NCBI GenBank assembly: GCA_002410325.1 | Contig: DHRK01000007.1 | Coordinates: forward strand, 427,629 to 433,629 | DNA from: Syntrophomonas sp. UBA5314 | Lineage (GTDB): Bacteria > Bacillota > Syntrophomonadia > Syntrophomonadales > Syntrophomonadaceae | Reading direction: 5' to 3' | DNA: 6,001 nt | Shown: piece after piece, positions 1 through 5,894 of the stretch | Layout: every line of letters starts with the position of its first letter | How positions within the stretch are numbered: position 1 is the first letter of the stretch | The notes under the pieces: model-generated | Told to the model about the DNA's origin: nothing | Database searches by the model: none | The model's input: the letters and a program-made list of their open reading frames with translations, nothing else | Position numbers and translations under genes: made by a program

Positions 1-6
1 CGTCAA

Positions 7-114
7 TCGCAATACGTCCAGTATTACTCATTTGACGCCCACGGACGGGCTAATGCGGCGGTGCCAGGACGGCATGGAGCCGCCCTCCGCCTTGTACTTC
101 GAAAAAATCTGCTC
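7..114 (+). repeat. Structured dispersed repeat, copy A (inverted partner at 5895-6001)
   Basis: This stretch matches the reverse complement of 5895-6001 over about 108 nt with roughly 17 differences (about 84% identity, aligned by hand). The longest identical run is 19 nt (34-52). Three small stem-loops can be drawn: AATAC/GTATT (11-15 with 21-25), GCCC/GGGC (37-40 with 47-50), and TGCC/GGCA (62-65 with 71-74), the last nested inside GGCGG/CCGCC (57-61 with 80-84). All the inner stems are intact in both copies. It begins 32 nt past the dnaK stop codon. There are no terminal inverted repeats and no transposase, so it is not a recognisable insertion sequence. A frame from 32 reads through the repeat into the antisense of dnaK, and I do not regard it as a gene. 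Whether the unit is an RNA, a terminator-like element or a passive REP-type repeat cannot be told from two copies. Confidence 0.85.
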
Positions 115-146
115 CAACTTATATACACAATATACGAAACGTTGTA

Positions 147-2009
147 CTAGGCTTCATCATAATCGACATCCACTACGTCGTGGTCCCCGCCCGCCGTTTT
201 GGACGATTCGGCCTGACCGGCGGCCAGGTTGTCGAAGGCGTGGGCGGCCTGTTCCAATTCTTCCTTCAGGGACCTTATCCGGGCCGCGTCTTGCTTTTCT
301 TTCAAAGCGCTGCGCAGGTCGTTTAACAGGTTTTCAATACGGGCCTTTTCATGCACGGCCAGCTGCTCCCCGGAAGTGTTGAGCTGTCTTTCCACCTGGT
401 AGCACAGGCTGTCAGCTTCATTATATAACTCTACTTCCTGGCGGTGCTGCTTATCTTCTTCGGCGTAGCGTTTGGCGTCATCCAGCATGCGGTCGATTTC
501 CCCCTGATCCAGGTTGGATGAGCCGCTGATGGTGACGGTCTGTTCTTTGCCGGTTCCCTTATCCTTGGCGCTTACCTTCAGGATGCCATTGGCGTCGATA
601 TCAAAGGTTACTTCCACCTGCGGAATTCCTCGCGGCGCCGGGGCTATGCCGTCCAGCTTGAAATGGCCTATGGAACGGTTGTCCCGGGCCAAATCCCTTT
701 CGCCCTGCAGAACATTAATATCCACCGCCGGCTGGTTGTCTTCAGCGGTTGAGAAAGTCTCACTGCGCCGCACCGGGATGGTGGTGTTCCTCTCCACAAT
801 ACGGGTCATCAACCCGCCCATGGTCTCAACCCCCAGGGACAGCGGGGTAACATCCAGCAGAACCACGTCCTTTACTTCCCCGGCCAGGACTCCGGCCTGG
901 ATGGCAGCTCCTACCGCCACCACTTCATCGGGATTCACCCCCATGTGGGGATCCTTGCCGGTCAATTCCCGAACCAGCTTTTGCACCAGGGGCAGCCGGG
1001 TCGACCCCCCTACCAGGATGATCTCATCCAGATCGCGGGTGCTGAGCTTAGCGTCAGCCAGGGCGTTTAGCACCGGTTGGCGGCATTTTTCCACCAGGTC
1101 GTGAATCAGGTCTTCCAGCTTGGCCCGGGTCAGCTTGATGTCCAGGTGCTTGGGACCGCTGGCGTCGGCGGTGATAAAGGGCAGGCTTACCTGGGTCTCC
1201 ATCACGCTGGACAGCTCGACCTTGGCTTTTTCAGCGGCTTCGGTCAAGCGCTGCAGGGCCTGTTTATCTTGGCGCAGGTCTATTCCATAGTCTTTTTGGA
1301 ATTCCCCGGCCAGCCAATCCACGATGGCTTTATCAAAATTGTCGCCCCCCAGATGGGTGTCACCGTTGGTCGCTTTTACTTCAAAGACCCCGTCTCCCAC
1401 TTCCAGGATGGAAACGTCAAAGGTTCCGCCTCCCAGGTCGAATACCAGGATGGTCTCATTGTTCTTTTTATCCAGCCCATAGGCCAGGGCGGCCGCGGTC
1501 GGTTCGTTGATGATCCGCAATACGTTTAAGCCCGCGATTTTGCCGGCGTCCTTGGTGGCCTGGCGCTGAGCGTCATTGAAATAGGCCGGAACCGTAATGA
1601 CTACGTCCTTGACCTTCTCGCCCAGGTATTGCGAAGCATCATCAGCCAGTTTCTTCAGGACCAGAGCCGACACCTCTTCCGGGGCAATCTGCCTTTCTTT
1701 AACCTTAAACCTTACCGCGTCACTGGGCCCCGCCACTACCGAGTACGGGACCAGTTTGCGCTCGCCCTCCACTTCAGAGTAGCGCCGGCCGATAAAGCGC
1801 TTGGCGGAATAAAAGGTCTTTTCCGGGTTCAAGGCTCCCTGCCGCTTGGCTACCTGCCCTACCAGGCGTTCGTCGTTATCTTTAAAAGCTACTACCGAAG
1901 GAGTCGTGCGAGCTCCTTCCACGTTGGCTATAACCGTGGGGCTGCCCCCTTCCATGACTGCTATTACCGAGTTGGTGGTTCCCAAATCAATGCCTACCGC
2001 TTTCGCCAT
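147..2009 (-). CDS. dnaK: Molecular chaperone DnaK (Hsp70), diderm-type ATPase domain
   Basis: This is a cytosolic ATP-dependent chaperone that binds unfolded polypeptides with DnaJ and GrpE. The 620-residue product has the full Hsp70 layout: phosphate-1 loop IDLGTTNS (7-14), catalytic Lys70, phosphate-2 motif DLGGGTFDVS (191-200), adenosine motif ILVGGSTRLP (331-340), interdomain linker VVLLDV (about 382-387), a beta substrate-binding domain to about 500, a helical lid, and the C-terminal tail VVDVDYDEA. I place the start at the ATG at 2007-2009 because AAAAGGAGGT sits 7 nt upstream and the protein then begins MAKAVGIDLG as in the family. In-frame ATGs at 2093 and 2030 lack such a site. Residues about 73-104 make this loop some 22 residues longer than B. 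subtilis DnaK and close to the E. coli length. It is not adjacent to hrcA, grpE or dnaJ, so it may be a second dnaK. A good promoter with a CtsR-like operator precedes it; no clear intrinsic terminator follows. Confidence 0.97.
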   Translation of the reverse strand: MAKAVGIDLGTTNSVIAVMEGGSPTVIANVEGARTTPSVVAFKDNDERLVGQVAKRQGALNPEKTFYSAKRFIGRRYSEVEGERKLVPYSVVAGPSDAVRFKVKERQIAPEEVSALVLKKLADDASQYLGEKVKDVVITVPAYFNDAQRQATKDAGKIAGLNVLRIINEPTAAALAYGLDKKNNETILVFDLGGGTFDVSILEVGDGVFEVKATNGDTHLGGDNFDKAIVDWLAGEFQKDYGIDLRQDKQALQRLTEAAEKAKVELSSVMETQVSLPFITADASGPKHLDIKLTRAKLEDLIHDLVEKCRQPVLNALADAKLSTRDLDEIILVGGSTRLPLVQKLVRELTGKDPHMGVNPDEVVAVGAAIQAGVLAGEVKDVVLLDVTPLSLGVETMGGLMTRIVERNTTIPVRRSETFSTAEDNQPAVDINVLQGERDLARDNRSIGHFKLDGIAPAPRGIPQVEVTFDIDANGILKVSAKDKGTGKEQTVTISGSSNLDQGEIDRMLDDAKRYAEEDKQHRQEVELYNEADSLCYQVERQLNTSGEQLAVHEKARIENLLNDLRSALKEKQDAARIRSLKEELEQAAHAFDNLAAGQAESSKTAGGDHDVVDVDYDEA

Positions 2010-2016
2010 TCTAACT

Positions 2017-2026
2017 ACCTCCTTTT
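2017..2026 (-). promoter_or_regulatory. Ribosome binding site that fixes the dnaK start
   Basis: The minus strand reads AAAAGGAGGT, close to a full anti-SD match, 7 nt before the ATG at 2007-2009. This selects that start over the longer in-frame option beginning at 2093. Confidence 0.9.
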
Positions 2027-2034
2027 GCATACCT

Positions 2035-2055
2035 TCGGGCTTTAAGTCCGCCCGA
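2035..2055 (-). promoter_or_regulatory. Leader hairpin upstream of the dnaK ribosome binding site
   Basis: TCGGGC and GCCCGA pair to form a 6-bp stem with a 9-nt loop. The stem ends 8 nt before the Shine-Dalgarno of dnaK. It does not cover the ribosome binding site, so it would act, if at all, on mRNA stability or 30S access. Role is inference. Confidence 0.4.
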
Positions 2056-2172
2056 TTTCTAATCTTTCCTATTATTATTCCATTTAGCCGCATAAAACCG
2101 GCACCTGCCGCTTTTTAGTTGAAATGCACCTCCGCTTGATTTTGATCCATGTTTTTACTACCTGATGAGTCT

Positions 2173-2201
2173 ATTATATTCGCGCCGTTCGCATTAGTCA
2201 A
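2173..2201 (-). promoter_or_regulatory. Sigma-A type promoter of dnaK
   Basis: The minus strand has TTGACT (2196-2201), a 17-nt spacer and TATAAT (2173-2178). This is 5/6 and 6/6 to consensus with optimal spacing. Transcription would begin near 2166, giving an untranslated leader of roughly 155 nt before the dnaK ATG. The promoter lies just downstream of the terminator of the preceding gene, so dnaK is transcribed on its own. Confidence 0.85.
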
Positions 2202-2212
2202 TAAAGGTCAAA
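2196..2212. promoter_or_regulatory. CtsR-like heat-shock operator overlapping the dnaK -35 box
   Basis: The plus strand reads AGTCAATAAAGGTCAAA. The established CtsR consensus is the direct heptad repeat RGTCAAA-NAN-RGTCAAA. Here the second heptad (2206-2212) is perfect, the first (2196-2202) has one mismatch at its last base, and the 3-nt spacer fits NAN. The first heptad coincides with the -35 hexamer, a position suited to repression. No CIRCE (HrcA) sequence is visible in the leader. The match is direct; binding by CtsR is inferred. Confidence 0.72.
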
Positions 2213-2220
2213 CGGTTTTT

Positions 2221-2247
2221 TAAAAAAATCCGGGCGCCCGGCCCGGA
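2221..2247 (-). terminator. Intrinsic terminator of the 87-residue gene
   Basis: In minus-strand RNA, UCCGGGC pairs with GCCCGGA (7-bp all but one G-C, loop of 5; 2229-2235 with 2241-2247), followed directly by seven U and an A. It starts 14 nt beyond the stop of the small gene at 2262 and insulates dnaK from it. Confidence 0.88.
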
Positions 2248-2261
2248 ATCATTTTGGCTTA

Positions 2262-2525
2262 TTAGCAGCTGCAGCCCGGAAGTTCAATTTTCAGGCATTC
2301 GGCTTTTACGTCAGAAATTTGGTTTAATGCCTGACAAAGCTCATCGCCGCGTTTTTCCTCACCGCAAAGCTCCAGAAATATAAACCCGGAAGCATCGTTT
2401 TCCTTACTCAATTCCCGGTTGATTCCCAGGCGAGTCTTTATAATATCTCCAAATTCGCTGAGTACGGCTTGAACCTTCACCGCTTCTTCAACCCGGCGTC
2501 CAATTAAAATGAATACCACTTTCAT
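2262..2525 (-). CDS. Small TM1266-like protein (putative iron-only hydrogenase system regulator family)
   Basis: An 87-residue cytosolic protein with alternating strand/helix pattern typical of a ferredoxin-like (ACT/NikR C-terminal-like) fold. Residues 23-35 (SEFGDIIKTRLGI) resemble the conserved core of TM1266-type proteins, which often occur beside [FeFe]-hydrogenase maturation genes and are named putative regulators from that context. Family length is about 80 residues. This one ends in a tail with two Cys in GCSC (85 and 87) and has further Cys at 54, 64 and 77, which might bind metal. The start is supported by GGGAGGT (2532-2538) 6 nt before the ATG. It has its own promoter region and terminator. 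No hydrogenase or maturase gene is in view, so the family assignment rests on short sequence resemblance only. It could also be an unrelated small ACT-like protein. Confidence 0.75.
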   Translation of the reverse strand: MKVVFILIGRRVEEAVKVQAVLSEFGDIIKTRLGINRELSKENDASGFIFLELCGEEKRGDELCQALNQISDVKAECLKIELPGCSC

Positions 2526-2569
2526 CTTGAAACCTCCCTTTGTTTTTTGTTATCAAAAGTTACACTGTC

Positions 2570-2598
2570 ATTTTAACTGACTTTTCTTTCCATCTGAA
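2570..2598 (-). promoter_or_regulatory. Possible promoter of the 87-residue gene
   Basis: The minus strand has TTCAGA (2593-2598), a 17-nt spacer and TAAAAT (2570-2575). The -35 matches only 4 of 6, so this would be a weak promoter possibly needing an activator. The predicted start near 2563 leaves a leader of about 38 nt. Confidence 0.45.
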
Positions 2599-2610
2599 GA
2601 GTGTACTTTT

Positions 2611-2627
2611 TTGTATACAGTATACAA
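2611..2627. promoter_or_regulatory. Perfect 17-bp palindrome, probable operator
   Basis: TTGTATACAGTATACAA has 8-bp perfect arms around a single central base, and is built from two GTATAC hexamers. It lies in the intergenic spacer between the PBP gene and the 87-residue gene, 12 bp upstream of the suggested -35, centred near -56. GT...AC half-sites of this kind are common in operators of GntR-family regulators. The regulator is not in the window, so this assignment is an inference. Confidence 0.6.
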
Positions 2628-2667
2628 TTATGTGTGCTTCCAGAGCTATTCCTTCCGGTTGCCGTTG

Positions 2668-4347
2668 TTAATTGGCCCGAGTTCCCAGGCTGCCTACCAT
2701 GCTCCGGGCTATTTCCTTGAATACCGGAGCGGCGCTGCGGGCTCCGGACTCGCCTTCTTCGACTATCACTACAATCGCCCAGCGGGGCTCCTGGGCCGGG
2801 AAATAGCCTCCGAACCAGGTGTCCAGGATTTCCTGCTCGTTTTCCTTTAGCGCTCCAGTCTGGCTGGTTCCGGTTTTGCCCGCAACCTGCGCTTCGGGAA
2901 AAGCCGCACTGCTCCCGGTCCCTTCCTTAACCACCTTCTCCAGCAATCCCTGCACCGTCCTGGCGGTTTGCGGGCTTATAACCTGCTCCCGGGCCGCTTC
3001 TTGCGGGTAATGCTTTTCTCCCCGGGAATCCACCGTGCAGCTTAGAAGCCGGGGCGGCGACCAGTTTCCGTCATCGGCAATAGTTGCCAGCAATGAACAG
3101 ATCTGCACCGGACTCAACCTGACGCCCTGCTGGCCCAGACTGGCATTGGCCAGGGCCCGGGGCCCGGGGTTAATGCTTATTTCACTGGCCGCTTGACCCG
3201 GATATCCTATAATAGCGGCATCAGTCAGGTGCAGCTTCCCGGCATAATCGATCAGCCGATTTCTTCCCAAGCGGCTCCCCAGCTCGATAAAAACCGGATT
3301 GCAGGAAAGGGCAAAAGCCTGCGCCAGGTTCAGGCGGCCATGGCCGGTCTTGCGCAGGCAGGAAAAAGAAAAACCGTCCGGCATCAGGTATTGGCCCGAA
3401 CAGCTAAACTCCTCTCCGGGATCGGCGAGTCCTTCCTCCAGAACGGCGCAGGTAGTCAGAATTTTAAAAAGCGATCCGGGATAATAAGGGCTTAAGGCCC
3501 GGTTTATAAGCGGTGCATCGGACTCCCGGTTGGCGGCTGCCCGGTATGGGTCGAAGGTCGGCCGGGAAGCCAGGGCCAGGATTTCTTTAGTACGAATATC
3601 CATCACCACTACCGCGCCCTTTTTTACCCACCGGTTCATAGCCTCTTCGGCCAGGGTCTGCACCCGGCGGTCGATGGTTAAAACGACCGCCGATTTTTCG
3701 TCCTGCTGCTCCTGCCTTATTTTATACATCAATCCTGAAATGGCTACCCCCCGCGCGTCATGCACCGCAACCAGTTGGGTCCGGGGCGGATCGCGGCGCA
3801 AAACCTCATCATAGGCCTTCTCTATCCCGGAAACACCGCTGGGGTTATCCCCGCCCCCCAGGTATCCAAGGATATGGGCGCAAAATCCATCGTTGCGGTA
3901 GCGCTTGCTTATGGGAACCGTTAGCAGCGCAGGGTGGTTCAATGAATTGATCCGGGCCTGCTGCCGCTCGTCCAGGCTTTCCGCCAGCCTTACCCAGCCG
4001 CTATTCTGCTCCAAAGCCCTAGCCAATTCCTGTTCAATTTCGCCTGCCTCCTGACCCAGAATAGGCGCTAGAACCGAGGCTAATTGGCGGCAGTCTTCGC
4101 TGCCGCTGGAACTGGTCAGGCAATAGAGAGCCAGGCTGCTGGTGCTTCCGGTTAAAGGGAACAGATTGCGGTCCAGTATTTCACCCCGGGTCAATTCCTG
4201 CAGCTCGATGCGCTGGCTGCGCATATCCGCGGCCTGGGCGGCCAGGCGGGGTCCCCGTATGATCTGGCAATAGGCCAGATAAGCGGCCAGCAGGCTGTAG
4301 ATACCCAATATGGAGAACATTAATATAAAAGTGCGGCGCCGACGCAT
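2668..4347 (-). CDS. Class B penicillin-binding protein (peptidoglycan D,D-transpeptidase)
   Basis: A 559-residue membrane-anchored enzyme that cross-links peptidoglycan stem peptides on the outer face of the membrane. A basic MRRRR start leads into one transmembrane segment (about 6-28). The N-terminal dimerisation domain has the RGEILDRN motif (54-61) and the AHILGYLG segment (157-164). The transpeptidase domain carries all three catalytic motifs: SLFK (Ser292, Lys295), SCN (348-350) and KTGT (491-494). There is no PASTA domain, so it is closer to PbpI/PBP2-like proteins than to SpoVD. The ATG at 4347 has a GGGGTG ribosome binding site 5 nt upstream, which sits in a possible hairpin. It lies 60 nt after the DUF4911 gene and is probably in the same operon. 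Whether it acts in elongation, division or sporulation cannot be told. Confidence 0.95.
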   Translation of the reverse strand: MRRRRTFILMFSILGIYSLLAAYLAYCQIIRGPRLAAQAADMRSQRIELQELTRGEILDRNLFPLTGSTSSLALYCLTSSSGSEDCRQLASVLAPILGQEAGEIEQELARALEQNSGWVRLAESLDERQQARINSLNHPALLTVPISKRYRNDGFCAHILGYLGGGDNPSGVSGIEKAYDEVLRRDPPRTQLVAVHDARGVAISGLMYKIRQEQQDEKSAVVLTIDRRVQTLAEEAMNRWVKKGAVVVMDIRTKEILALASRPTFDPYRAAANRESDAPLINRALSPYYPGSLFKILTTCAVLEEGLADPGEEFSCSGQYLMPDGFSFSCLRKTGHGRLNLAQAFALSCNPVFIELGSRLGRNRLIDYAGKLHLTDAAIIGYPGQAASEISINPGPRALANASLGQQGVRLSPVQICSLLATIADDGNWSPPRLLSCTVDSRGEKHYPQEAAREQVISPQTARTVQGLLEKVVKEGTGSSAAFPEAQVAGKTGTSQTGALKENEQEILDTWFGGYFPAQEPRWAIVVIVEEGESGARSAAPVFKEIARSMVGSLGTRAN

Positions 4348-4352
4348 AAAAA

Positions 4353-4376
4353 CACCCCGACCATTATTGTGGGGCG
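4353..4376 (-). promoter_or_regulatory. Possible hairpin covering the PBP ribosome binding site
   Basis: In minus-strand RNA, CGCCCC (4371-4376) can pair with GGGGUG (4353-4358) across a 12-nt loop, including one G-U pair. The 3' arm is the likely Shine-Dalgarno of the PBP gene, so the structure would lower its translation. Pairing is visible; the effect is inferred. Confidence 0.35.
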
Positions 4377-4407
4377 AAAAGCGTCTTATTATGCAAAACA
4401 GCCGGCC

Positions 4408-4611
4408 TTAATCAAGCAGGCTGATAGCAAAGGGAAGAGAGGCCAGGATCCCCAGCATATCTTCACGGGTGTCACCGGTGCAGCGAATAACCACCAGACC
4501 CTGACGCCGGTCAAGAGTGGAGACAATCCCCAGATGTTCGTAGGCCTCTACTATTTTACTCAACATATCGATGTTGGCCGGTTCAACCCGGGCGTAAATA
4601 TCATGGCTCAT
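4408..4611 (-). CDS. DUF4911 family small protein
   Basis: A 67-residue soluble protein of unknown function resembling the DUF4911 family of Clostridia. Visible features are an IYARVEP strand near the start, a helix (about 13-27, DMLSKIVEAYEHLG), a VVIRCT strand (40-45) and a second helix (49-63), giving a compact alpha/beta pattern. I chose the ATG at 4609-4611, which overlaps the end of the U32 gene by 11 nt and has AGAAGGA about 12 nt upstream. A TTG at 4621-4623 in the same frame is an alternative adding four residues, but AAGGA would then abut the start codon. The overlap suggests translational coupling with the U32 gene. A ferredoxin-like or ACT-like regulatory fold is plausible but not shown. 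Confidence 0.85.
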   Translation of the reverse strand: MSHDIYARVEPANIDMLSKIVEAYEHLGIVSTLDRRQGLVVIRCTGDTREDMLGILASLPFAISLLD

Positions 4612-5830
4612 CCTGCTTGACAATCCTTCTCAAGACGGAGTATTCAGGAACTGCTTCAGGGCTGGGAATATAAACCCGCTGGCGGGCATGCCGGGCCCGG
4701 TCCATCGGCTCCATATCCCGATTGTACAAAATGGCAAGCGACAAGGGCTTCGCTTCACCGCCCGGAAGCAGCAGCTCCAGGGTGTCGCCCGGCCCAAAGT
4801 TGGCCCGCTGCTCCACTTCCAGAAAGCCTAAGGGGTTAAATCCCTTTACAATGCCACAAAATTCCGCCTTTTCGCCCTTCGAACCTTTGTCGACATCCTG
4901 CATTTCTTGATCGTGGTCGATAAAAGCGCTGGTAAAAGGCCTGGTGGCTGTCCGCTCCAATTCCCGCAGCCAGGTTTCCAGTTCATCCGGCTCGAAGGCC
5001 TTACCGGTTGCAGTGTAGCGTTCAATGGCCTGCCGGTAAACACCGGCGGTGCTGGCTAAATACAGAGGGCTCTTCATCCGGCCCTCAACTTTGAAGGCGT
5101 CGATGCCCATTTCGATCAAGCGGGGCAAATGGCGGAGCAGGCACAGATCCCGGGAGTTCAATATATAGGTCCCTCTCGGGTCTTCGTGGATCGGAAAGTA
5201 TTGCCCGGGACGTTTTTCTTCCTGCAGGGCATAGCTGTACCGGCAGGGATGGGCGCAGGCTCCCTGATTGGCCGAGCGGCCGGTCATGTAGTGGGACAAG
5301 AGGCAGCGCCCGGAAAAGGCCACGCACATCGCCCCATGTACGAATAACTCCAATTCTATATTCATCTTGCGGCGGATTTCCTCGATTTCATCCAGATCGA
5401 GTTCCCGGGCCAGGACCAGCCGTTGGGCCCCCAGGTCGGCAAAGGCGGCAGCGGCCTCATAGTTGCACACATTGGCCTGAGTGCTTATAGTCAGGGGCAG
5501 ATCGGGAGCGTATCTTCGGGCCAGGCGCATTACCCCCAGATCGGATACGATCAGGGCATCCGGCTTAAGAGACGCCAGTTCTTCCAGATAAGCGGGTAAC
5601 GCCGCTAAATCACGGTTTTTAGCGATTATATTTACGGTTATGTAAGCTTTTTTACCCCTCTGCTGTAAAAAAGCAATGGCTTCGTTCATATCTTCACTAT
5701 CGAGATTTCCGGCGTAGGCTCGCAGGCTGAAATGAGGCCCGCCCATGTAAACGGCATCAGCCCCAAACAAAGCCGCGACTTTCACCTTTTCCAGGTCCCC
5801 TCCGGGCATGACCAGCTCCGGAACGTTCAT
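4601..5830 (-). CDS. U32 family protein, TrhP/YrrO-like (tRNA uridine 5-hydroxylation)
   Basis: A 409-residue cytosolic protein annotated by tradition as a U32 'peptidase'. Studied members of this subgroup (E. coli TrhP/YegQ, B. subtilis YrrN/YrrO) are needed for 5-hydroxyuridine at the tRNA wobble position and bind an Fe-S cluster. The N-terminal half starts PELVMPGGDLEKVKVA, as in the family's TIM-barrel-like domain. Residues 161-179 fit the U32 signature E-x-F-x2-G-[SA]-x-C-x4-G-x-C-x-L-S, with Cys169 and Cys176. Further candidate cluster ligands are Cys192, Cys196 and Cys230. Residues about 324-402 form the usual C-terminal beta domain. RlhA-type proteins are much longer. I chose the ATG at 5828-5830, since GGAGG lies 8 nt upstream; the frame extends to a GTG at 5872 without support. 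It heads a likely operon with DUF4911 and the PBP. Confidence 0.93.
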   Translation of the reverse strand: MNVPELVMPGGDLEKVKVAALFGADAVYMGGPHFSLRAYAGNLDSEDMNEAIAFLQQRGKKAYITVNIIAKNRDLAALPAYLEELASLKPDALIVSDLGVMRLARRYAPDLPLTISTQANVCNYEAAAAFADLGAQRLVLARELDLDEIEEIRRKMNIELELFVHGAMCVAFSGRCLLSHYMTGRSANQGACAHPCRYSYALQEEKRPGQYFPIHEDPRGTYILNSRDLCLLRHLPRLIEMGIDAFKVEGRMKSPLYLASTAGVYRQAIERYTATGKAFEPDELETWLRELERTATRPFTSAFIDHDQEMQDVDKGSKGEKAEFCGIVKGFNPLGFLEVEQRANFGPGDTLELLLPGGEAKPLSLAILYNRDMEPMDRARHARQRVYIPSPEAVPEYSVLRRIVKQDEP

Positions 5831-5838
5831 TACATTTT

Positions 5839-5843
5839 CCTCC
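5839..5843 (-). promoter_or_regulatory. Ribosome binding site that fixes the U32 gene start
   Basis: GGAGG on the minus strand, 8 nt before the ATG at 5828-5830. It argues against the GTG 14 codons upstream. Confidence 0.85.
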
Positions 5844-5870
5844 AATTCAAAAAGGCTAGTGGTCTGTAAC

Positions 5871-5886
5871 ACCTAAAGGTTTAGGT
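5871..5886. promoter_or_regulatory. Perfect 16-bp palindrome upstream of the U32 operon
   Basis: ACCTAAAGGTTTAGGT has 7-bp perfect arms around a central GG. It lies between repeat copy B and the U32 ribosome binding site. The 2-nt centre is too tight for an RNA hairpin unless an inner pair opens, so a protein-binding site is more natural. I do not recognise the regulator, and no convincing sigma-A promoter is visible beside it. Confidence 0.45.
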
Positions 5887-5894
5887 TATCCGCC

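Noticed and set aside
120..134. TATAT/ATATA stem just after the dnaK stop as a terminator
   Set aside because: It is all A-T with no U-run directly after it, too weak for an intrinsic terminator.
32..382. Plus-strand frame of 116 codons at the left edge
   Set aside because: It begins in the repeat and runs antisense through the 3' end of dnaK, with a TTG start and no ribosome binding site.
1077..1529. Plus-strand frame of 150 codons opposite dnaK
   Set aside because: It is antisense to conserved DnaK ATPase-domain sequence and has the composition expected of a shadow frame.
2010..2093. N-terminal extension of DnaK starting at the ATG at 2093 (28 extra residues)
   Set aside because: No Shine-Dalgarno precedes it, the extra residues do not resemble the family, and a strong ribosome binding site sits inside the extension right before the standard start.
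2099..2116. CGGCA/TGCCG palindrome followed by CTTTTT on the plus strand, terminator-like
   Set aside because: The stem is only 5 bp with a 2-nt loop, and there is no plus-strand gene for it to terminate.
2115..2150. An 11-codon upstream frame in the dnaK leader (MDQNQAEVHFN)
   Set aside because: It lacks a ribosome binding site before its ATG; the GGAGGTG inside it has no start codon at a proper distance. Probably chance.
2558..2578. AGTTA ... TAACT inverted repeat overlapping the suggested -10 of the 87-residue gene
   Set aside because: Arms of 5 bp with an 11-nt spacer in A/T-rich DNA are easily found by chance, so not called as an operator.
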